The notes beneath the pieces are model-generated. The model had not been told where the DNA came from and did not search any database. It saw only the letters and a list, made by a program, of their open reading frames with translations. This document shows positions 56,654 to 64,000 of a stretch of 64,000 bases of DNA, in pieces. The DNA comes from Erodium maritimum. Taxonomy: Eukaryota; Streptophyta; Magnoliopsida; Geraniales; Geraniaceae. The position numbers and the translations under genes were made by a program. The stretch covers positions 40,007,039 to 40,071,038 of the forward strand of contig OY997590.1 of NCBI GenBank assembly GCA_963921825.1, in the 5' to 3' direction. Numbering within the stretch: position 1 is the stretch's first letter; each line of letters begins with the position of its first letter.

Positions 56654-58917
56654 GAGCATGTACAACAGAACGGCCATGGGTGAGGCCCTGGCCCTGAGGT
56701 CCTTGTACTAACCGGACAAAAGTCAGAGAGTGGGAGTGCAGAAAAGTGGGTGTTCTACAACAGAAAGGATCTCTGAGGCCCTAGGAGTGCAGAACAGTGC
56801 TGACTGGATTATTATTTGATATTTTCCTGTTTTATTTAATTCGTTATCACAAACCGTTTAATTTATTCATAATTTAAACAATTTTGGAAATAAATAATTA
56901 ATGACAATCAATAATTAATAAATTCAACATGAATATAAATGAACTTCTAATTTTATTCAATCCCTTTTAATACAATCCAAAACAAAATACAAGTTCAAGA
57001 ATCATCCTCTGTTGGGTCGACATCTGGTGGTGGGGGTTGGCTTCGAAGATCATCAATTTGGGCTTCAAGGCTAGTGATGAGTCTTCGCAGTTGGGTCTTG
57101 CAAAACTTATGGTCTGCCAACGCCTCTTCGTCGTAGGAAGATGTATCCGTCCCGACCAGGGCCTTGTAGTTGGCGATGTTTGCTTCCCACTGTTGGGTTA
57201 ATGTCTGTAACATGCGAAACTTTTCTACATGTTGTTCGCCACGTGAACGTTGAGCCTCAAACCGTGCACGTTCAGCGTCGATTCGTGCACGTTCCAGTTC
57301 GGCGAAGGCGGACATTTGGGCCGTGAGGACGACCCCCTTCTTTGCGGCCTTCGCTGCCTTCTTCCCTTGCGGTCAGCGAGGGGGACTTGGGTCGGCCTCA
57401 GGGGATGGCGGTGTGTCGCTGAGAGGAACTTGAGTCCCCTCGTAGTTCTCGCTTCCTCCCCATTCTGGTTGTTGGGACTCACCACTGATATGTGTGCCCT
57501 CCTCCCCTGTGCTTGTGGGTGGGGTTGAGTTGTAAGTTCCAGCCTCATCCAACCGCTGTCGTTGTTGTCGTACTTGACGGCGGACATTTCCCATTGTGCC
57601 CTCGTGGGCAGTGAACTTCGAGACGCCCTCGAGCCTCTCCACCCAATGATCCAGGTCGAACTTTAGTGGGTGGTCCCTAATCACTTTCCCTGCATCCTCC
57701 CACAGTTGCTTCGCACGTTTCATGTGCTCTGCCTGGTTGGCGCCGCTCGGTTTCTCCTCCTTGGACTTCTTCAAATAGCCGAGGCACCTCTTTGTCTGAG
57801 AGGAACCTCTGCCCCAACGTTTCTTGATAGCTTCCCACCGTCGCACTGGGAAACCTCCCTTCGAGTTGTATTTCTTTGTAACGTCGCACCAGAATGTGGT
57901 GCCGGTTTGGGAGTTGCCCTTGATGGCGTCTTTCGAAGAACTCAACCAGCAAGTAATGAGGTGGTGGTCCTCCTGCTTGCTGAATGTCCGGCCATCCGGT
58001 TCTGGTTCTTGGGGTTGGCCTCGGGGTTGGGCTCGGGCAGCAGGGGCTCGGGCTCGTCGTTGGGAAGGTCCGGCAGTGGATGGTTGGGGAGTTTGTACGT
58101 CGGGTAGTGGGTGCCCCTCGTAGTTGTAAAATTGGGTTGGCATCGAGAACCCTTGCGGGGGCATCCCATACGGTGGGTACATATCATACTGTGATCGCAC
58201 TTGAAACTCTGGCGCCATTTGATATTGTGGGGGACGGTGTTGGCCTATTACAGTAAATTAATTAACAATGCATTAATAATATAATACATTACTAAAAAAA
58301 ATGAATAGAATGCATTAATACAATAAATTAATTAACAAAATTACGTCACATAAATAATAAGTTTGCACTTACCTGAACTCGACCCCGGTTGCGAGTTTGG
58401 GGAGTAGTTGCGATTGCCCGTTAGAATGTCTCCGAAACCTCGTGCCAGTTCGTCCTCGGTGAATCCTACTTCGTCACCAGCTGAATGTACACGAGACCCA
58501 GCGTCGCCCGACATTTTTCACGCAATAATTGAAACGAGAGAGGAGAATTTGGGAAGATGAGAGTGAAGTTGGAGAGTGAAAGTATAGAGTGGTGTGGAAA
58601 AAATGAGAGTGAAGATGGGTATTTATAGGGTTAGTGTTTGGTGATTTTTGAATTAAAAAAAATAGCCGTTAGTTGTCGACCGTTGCCAACGGTCGGGCCA
58701 CGTGGCGCAGCCACAGGCTTCCACGGCAGCGACGGCGCGCACGGAGCGAGAGTGGCCAGCGGGCAGCAGACGGGGAGCGCAGCGCGCGTATCGGAGGGCG
58801 GGATCGCGATTTTGGGGAGCGGGCGCGCATTTTTCGGCCTCCACAGCAGGTCTGCCAGCGTGCCGCGGTCCTCACGCGCGCGGAGTGGGGCACGGGTCCG
58901 ACCCGTTGTACATGCTC
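56654..58917. mobile_element. PIF/Harbinger element carrying only ORF1
   Basis: Terminal inverted repeats GAGCATGTACAAC at both ends and TTA target duplications at 56651-56653 and 58918-58920. The interior holds a Myb/SANT-type ORF1 on the - strand and GC-rich non-coding DNA at 58660-58910. No DDE transposase ORF2 is present, so movement would need a helper element. Confidence 0.85.
56995..58218 (-). pseudogene. Harbinger ORF1, Myb/SANT-like DNA-binding protein, one stop
   Basis: Read leftward from ATG at 58218. A Pro/Gln-rich N-terminus (YPPYGMPPQGFSMPTQF) is followed by a SANT/trihelix-like domain: FSKQEDHHLITCWLSSSKD, FWCDVTKKYNSKGGFPVRRW and IKKRWGRGSSQTKRCLGYLKK. This is the Myb-like protein that plant Harbinger elements use with their transposase for DNA binding and nuclear import. 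A TGA at 57373-57375 interrupts it; the same frame resumes and runs through an Ala/Arg/Glu-rich coiled-coil (FAELERARIDAERARFEAQR) to an acidic end at 56995. Such proteins are often annotated as NAM-associated or glutathione-S-transferase T3-like. One nonsense change is the only visible lesion. Confidence 0.8.
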
Positions 58918-59046
58918 TTAATGGCACCACCAACCCCATCCATTTTCTCTCTCTATTGCTCTTTTCAAGTAGAAGAGAGCAATAAATGCAAATCCATTTT
59001 TCATTAACCACACAAGATTGTTAATGCAGACACAGGTCGGCATTGA

Positions 59047-61018
59047 ATGCTCCTCTCTGCTTCTCTTTCTCTCCCTTCCCCCACCACTCCATTCTTAATC
59101 CTTCCTCTCCTCTTGTTGTGCCTCCATCTCCCCCTATGGTTTTTTTCAAGCCTATGTAGGAAAAGAAAAAAAGAGGATACCTTGTCAAAATCCTCCTTCA
59201 CCACTGTGCTCTTCTGTTCCGGAAGTTGTATCGCCGCTTCCCTCCTCCTCGAGGAGCAATCACTAGTGGTGTTCGAACCTGGAGCCACGACGTCGCCTCC
59301 GGGAAACCATAGGTCGAAGCGGGGAAGGTCACCTAAGGCGCAACCTCCCTTGGGTTTGTCCTTGGCGATTCCGAAGCTACCCTTCCCAAAGTTTCTCGTC
59401 CCGGGAATGGCGGCGGGTAGGGTTGAGCCCCCAATATCCGAACTTTCGACTGGAGCAACACAATCCTTCCATACGCGAGCCTCGTCTTCTCCGACTCTGG
59501 ACGCCACAGGGATTGATCTGAGACAGGTCCTGCCTTCCAACCCATCCTCCATGCATGAAGGGTTCTCAACCCCTCCTACTCACCCCTCCATTATAGGGGA
59601 TCTTCAAGAGGGGTTCTCGACGTGTTGCATTACAAAGGAGGTGGAGGAGGAGGAGAAGGAGGAGGAGGTCGTGGTGGTGGTGCCCTAGCTCGCCTTTAGT
59701 TTGGCTTAGTGGGACGTCTAGCCGCTCCGACTCTTCCGCGGATGGAACTCATGTTGGAGGTCATCACTGGGCTTAGGGTCGTGCTGCGACGGGGGTGGTC
59801 GTCAAGGATCTCGAACCGGGTACTCTGTTTTTTTACTTCCGGTCATCGGCGGATAGGACTTGGGTCCGCTAGAATGAACTATGGTGCTTTCATGGCCATC
59901 TGCTGCTTCTCTGGAAGATCTTGGATCCCATGTCTAGGGACCTCCCTCGGTTGGCAGGTACCGGCTCTGGGTCTTTGCTTGTGGTATCCCATCTCTTATA
60001 TGTACAAAAGACACCGGGAAGGCAATCGGAGCAGCCCTAGAAAAACATATAGATACCCCGTGTGATCAGTGAGGTATGTGCTGGGGTGAAATTATGAAGG
60101 TCTGGTTCTGGATGGATGTGAAGTGACCTCTCCGGCGTACAATGATTAAAAGCTTCTGAGACTACCCAGAGTCGGTCCGTGTCACCCTCACGTATGCTAA
60201 GCTCCCTACTTTCTGTTGCAATTGTGGTAGAATTAACCACATGGTTAGGGATTGCGAGTGGAAGGTCCCGGGAGTTCCTTGTGGAATTCAAGATCGCCAA
60301 AGCGGATCGATCCTACAAGACCGATTGGGGAAAAGAGTTGTGTCCACTACCACCACCGCCGGGATTTACCTCACTGACCCTAGATCCAATACCAAGAATC
60401 GGATTGGCCCGTGAAAAGACAGCTCGTACGACCGTGGAACCGATACCTAATCTGGGTTTACGAGCTCAGGTTCGACTGGGAAAGGAGTCGTCCACCTGGG
60501 GCGCCGGCCAATCGTCTACGATAGGTCGTCCTGGGTGTTGGCAGTAGTGGCCGAGTGGCTAGAAGAGGGACACAACGTGTGATCCGCTAAAATATCAGGC
60601 GAGGGCTGAAAAACAGCCTCACTAGGAGAAATGAGAAGAATTCATGGGTCCAGGGACCGACTCCGAGAGGGGTCCTTGGGGAGAGCTGTACGTCCCCGCC
60701 TTATTTCCTGGTTCAAGTTCGCTGGTTCAATTGGTCATTGGGTCGACTTGACGAGTCCTTGAAAAGTAGGGATCAAGCAGCGTTTAGGTCACACCTTGAG
60801 CTGTTCCGGGCAATGGGCACCTTTATATTTGCTTTTCTTTTTTAGTATTGGTTTTATTTCCTATTTTAGTTACTTCCCTGCATTGTGATGTTTGTTATAA
60901 CTATGTCTATTTTGGATCAATTCGTCTTTAAGACTTATAGGACCATGTCCCTCTTGAGGGCCATGGACACTATAATGAGTTTAGGTTTACATTAATGAAA
61001 GCTACATCTTATTTATAA
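59047..61018 (+). pseudogene. LINE with ORF1 and 3' end, internally deleted
   Basis: A CT-rich leader and an N-terminal low-complexity frame (59047-59688) come first. Broken frames follow that spell the DUF4283 domain, with words like IPSLICTKDTGKAIG near 59985-60020. A zinc knuckle, CNCGRINHMVRDC, lies near 60213-60255 once a frame change is allowed. From 60590 the sequence matches the other LINE fragment at 30840-30980. The 3' part (60700-61018) is a T-rich untranslated region ending ACATTAATGAAAGC and an A-rich tail. ORF2 (endonuclease and RT) is missing, so most of the element has been deleted. Stops at several places exclude function. Confidence 0.55.
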
Positions 61019-62039
61019 AAAGGTCAATTCCACGTAGGGCTGGGCAAAAATTCGGTTAACCGAAAAACGATATAAACCGACCATCTCTGACACCGGAAAT
61101 TCGGAATCGGGATTATGACTGTCGGAGCTAGTTTATAATACGATGAACTACCGTCCTAAACGGTGGTGATCGGTTTTCTTGCCAGAGAACTGGTGGTGAA
61201 CCGACCGACCGGTTACTGTGCAAATATTGGGTTGGCCCAATATGTAATCGAAGCCTACCTTGTTTTGGGCCTATTTCAGACGTTGACGAGGCCATTTAGG
61301 TTTAGCCCGTGCCATTGCTCTCTTACACCTCAACCGTCCGATAGAGAAGGGTTGTTTGTAGTCGTTGATGTGGTAAGTAAGATCGCATTCAATGCATCTA
61401 ACCTACCACTCACCTCACCTCACCTCACCACTTTCACACCCTTAGGTCTCTCACAAAACCCTAGCCATAACCCGACCTTCCTCCTTCTTTCTCACATGCT
61501 TGCCTCATCGTCTTCTCTCCCTCTCTCTCTTCTCTTCGTCCCAAAACCGCCATCATCTATCACTTCTATCAGTCCTTTCTCTGGAGAATACCAGACCCCC
61601 AATGGCTCTCTCACCCTTTCGGTTGTTTCCGTCCATATATTTGAGTCGCCATAACTCTTTGGTTCTGTCAAACTCCATCGTGCCGGCTTGGGACTCATCT
61701 CGAGCATTTAATGTGGTAGAGGAGCTGGAGGGATCGAGGAGAGCATAAAAGGACTGGAACTTTAAGAGAAAGGAACCTGATACACGAGATTCGTAAGGTA
61801 TAACCCTACCATCTCTTCATCTATTTCATTAACTAAGAAGTTGAACAGATCTAACATAAACACATATAGTGTATGCTTGATAATTGACATCAAATAAATC
61901 CTTTGAACACGGGTAAGGTGAAGGAGAGGGAGGCTTCAAAATCGAAAGGGAAGGTATAGATTCGTATTCCTAATTAGTATTTAGTTTTTTGTTTTATGAA
62001 ATTTGTGTATGAACTGTGGTGTTTTGAATTGTGTTGATG
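61019..62039. other. Unassigned region
   Basis: Bases 61033-61100 (GGGCTGGGCAAAAATTCGG and following AACCG words) resemble the 5' end of some plant hAT-type elements, but no inverted partner was found. Beyond 61370 there is a CT-rich stretch and a 163-codon frame (61163-61654) without recognisable domains, which I take as non-coding. Confidence 0.3.
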
Positions 62040-62797
62040 CTTGATTGTATTTAACTGGTTTATTAAAAACATTATTGATCTTTGGGTGTATTATTCAAAG
62101 TTTTCTTACTATTTTTTTTCATTTCATTTTAACAAGATTAATGATCGTTTTTTTTCTTTCATTTTGACATGATTAATGATCTGATTTTAACATAATTAAA
62201 AGAGGGAGGCTTCAGAGTTGATGCTTGATTTTATTGAATTGTCTTGATGATTGAGTTGATTAATTTTTAAACGTTCAAAATTGATTAAATCTTATCGTTT
62301 TCTTAAATTTCAAATTTCACATTTTATAGCTGATTCAATCATTAATCGTTTTCTTCAAAAGTATTAAGTAATTACTTGATCTGTTTTTTTATTTTCAATA
62401 TTGAACTGTGTTGTTACTTGACTGTATTGAACTGGTTTATTAAAATCATTATTGATCATCATCATTTTTTAGTGTGTTATTCAAAGTTTGCTTATTGTTT
62501 TTTTTTCATTTCATTTTAACAAGATTAATGATCTAATATATTTTTTTCATTTTAACATGATTAATGATATGATTTTAACATTATTAAGAGAGGGAGGCTT
62601 CAAAGTTGATGTTTGATTGTATTGAAATGTCTTGATGATTGAGTTGATTAATTTTTGAAAGATCAAAGTTGATTTAATCATTAACCGTTTTCTTAAATTT
62701 CAAAGTTCAAAGATCATAGTTGATTCAATCATTAATCGTTTTCTTCAAAAGTATTAAGTAATTACTTGATCTAGTTTTTTTTTCAATATTGAACTTA
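62040..62797. repeat. Two-copy 378-bp tandem duplication
   Basis: Units at about 62040-62417 and 62418-62797 share ACTGGTTTATTAAAA, AACAAGATTAATGATC, AGAGGGAGGCTTC, GATGATTGAGTTGATTAATTTTT and AAGTATTAAGTAATTACTTGATCT in the same order, with small indels. No coding frame is present. A shorter duplication (about 62797 and 62910) around TTAAGTGC(C/T)TACTG follows. Confidence 0.75.
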
Positions 62798-63010
62798 AGT
62801 GCCTACTGTTTTGATATTAGTTGGTTCTTAAAAAGTTAGTTTCTAAAATTGCAATTTTAATGCTTATTGTTTCTAATGTCACTTTAATGCTTGCTATTTA
62901 AAAAAAAAACTTAAGTGCTTACTGCTTTGATATGAGTTGGTTCTTTTTTTTGCTAGGCGGAATTTTTATTAGAGATCCTGTCCTCTAAGGTGGAAAACGA
63001 GGATAGAATT

Positions 63011-64000
63011 GTAAAATCCACTCCCGGTCAACGCCAGTCAAATCAGCGAAAAACAGGAAAATTTAAAAAATTTAGACAGACACTTAAATGAACCTAAATT
63101 TGACCCCGAGGGTCATACCGGACTTAAGTTGACCCCGATATCGACCAAAGTGCGTTCCGGGGGACTCAGGGCAACTTTCTGACCAATTTGGGAAATGTTG
63201 ACTTTTCGCTGGAAAAGTCAACCGAGCGACGTTTTGGTCCGTTCGAGGCCCATTTTGGATCCAAAAAGCTTAGCCGTCATCGCAGCGGTCTTAGTTGAGT
63301 CGTTTCCATGTAGCCCGTGAAGTTTCATAATTTCTTGGAAAAAGTGCCCGTTCTGGGCCCGAAACAGCCGAATTTCGCGAATCTGATTAGAAAATATCTA
63401 GAAGATATTTTCCAAAAAGGTGTGGGACCCACTTGCCACATGTCACCAATGTGTAAAAAAGGAGAGAAAAATAGAAAGTTTTAGAGAGAGAAGGAGAAGG
63501 AGAAAAGAGAAGGAGTTTGCTAGGGTTTTGCCATTTCTCGATCATCCGACCGGTGGATCGTCTCAACGATAGAAGAACCGAGTTCCCATCGACATTCTCT
63601 ACGGTGAGCAACTATCTGATTTTCGTTTTGTTAAGTTTGAAAGTTAGGGTTTGGGTTAAAACTAGTGGTTTGTGGTTGAGTTGAGGTGTGGGGTTCGTTG
63701 GAGACGTTTTGGGATGAAGATTGGAAGTTTTCCGGTGACCGGAAGCTCGGGGGAGCTCTGGCCACCGTGTAGGGTGGCTGGCCGGACTTGTAGGGTGGCT
63801 GGTCGGAGCTAGGACCGGCCACCACCATGGTGAACCGGCCCTAAAGCGGCCCTAGCCACCCACGGCCATGGATGGCCGGGTGGGGCCCACAAGCCCGGGT
63901 ATCGGGTTTTCGTGTTCGGGTGGTTTAGGACGTTCCCCAAGTAGTTAATCCACACCCGGATCGAAATTTGGAATTAAATTGTGAAAGTTGTAATTGACGG
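63011..64000 (+). repeat. LTR of a third chromovirus-type element, continues past the window
   Basis: It starts TGTAAAATCCACTCCCGG and shows the same order of blocks as the LTRs at 22461 and 18682-21577: GACTTTTCGCTGGAAAAGTC, a GGCCCATTTTGGATCCAAAAAGCTTAG-like block (in pieces), GTCATC and GTTTCC. Identity is lower than between the other two, so it is a related family. The end lies outside the window. Confidence 0.65.
63720..63900. repeat. GC-rich motif zone in the third LTR
   Basis: Repeated words GTAGGGTGGCTGG (twice), GACCGGCCAC, GAACCGGCCC, GGCCATGGATGGCC and CGGCCCTAG occur at roughly the position of the GC-rich arrays in the two related LTRs. Confidence 0.55.

Noticed and set aside
61163..61748. 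163-codon frame and overlapping frame near 61.5 kb
   Set aside because: Ser/Leu/Pro-rich from CT-rich DNA, no domain, two overlapping frames of similar length.
1..64000. Integrated DNA virus (caulimovirus-type) sequence
   Set aside because: No movement protein or coat/RT arrangement of that kind; all RT regions fit Ty1/copia, Ty3/gypsy or LINE.

Overview
This window is plant nuclear DNA, almost certainly from a flowering plant and probably a eudicot. The signs are Ty3/gypsy and Ty1/copia LTR retrotransposons with plant-type primer sites, Mutator, hAT and PIF/Harbinger DNA transposons, plant LINEs, interstitial CCCTAAA repeats, and remnants of two intron-bearing or TE-interrupted plant genes. 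I saw no bacterial operons, CRISPR arrays, tRNA or rRNA genes. Nearly all of the 64 kb is nested transposable elements; every protein call is by eye from motifs.

Layout. 1-4500: an Athila/Tat-type Ty3/gypsy derivative entered within its 5' LTR, with a tRNA-Asp primer site, one gag-like ORF, a long 3' non-coding tract and a 3' LTR whose U3 carries an array of CACGTG/CACCTG motifs. 4500-22234: a Mutator-like element (MULE) encoding a DUF1985 protein on the + strand, a MURA transposase on the - strand and two small unrecognised genes. Every non-coding gap in it holds clusters of the 8-mer CCGCACGG/CCGTGCGG. It is split by a chromovirus (11708-21577) with a clean CTTGC target duplication. 22461-25394: a second LTR of that chromovirus family, inverted. 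25452-28447: exons 2-6 of a plant TMEM147 gene, damaged by a deletion, a Mutator MITE in an intron and a hAT element inside an exon. 28448-32574: short MITEs and LINE ORF1 pieces. 32575-40310: a non-LTR-like insert split by a decayed copia element, then a LINE RT/3' end.

41384-56001 (- strand): a large gene for a plant PLP-dependent transferase related to the N-terminal domain of molybdenum cofactor sulfurase. It is split after about codon 390 by an LTR-internal-LTR-internal-LTR copia array (42970-54832) with two identical intact 1354-residue polyproteins, and it also has a 1-base frameshift. The middle LTR is a recombinant of the two outer LTRs, the signature of unequal crossing over. 56654-58917: a PIF/Harbinger element carrying only its Myb/SANT ORF1. 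59047-61018: a deleted LINE. 61019-63010: AT-rich DNA with a tandem duplication. 63011-64000: a third chromovirus-type LTR running off the end.

The best candidate for an undescribed system is the MULE. A DUF1985 protein, a MURA transposase and proliferated short motifs confined to the element's non-coding DNA match the logic of the Arabidopsis VANDAL/VANC anti-silencing system, with a different, CpG-rich motif. Second is the intact copia, which lacks a tRNA-type primer site and instead has 13 bases complementary to its own LTR.
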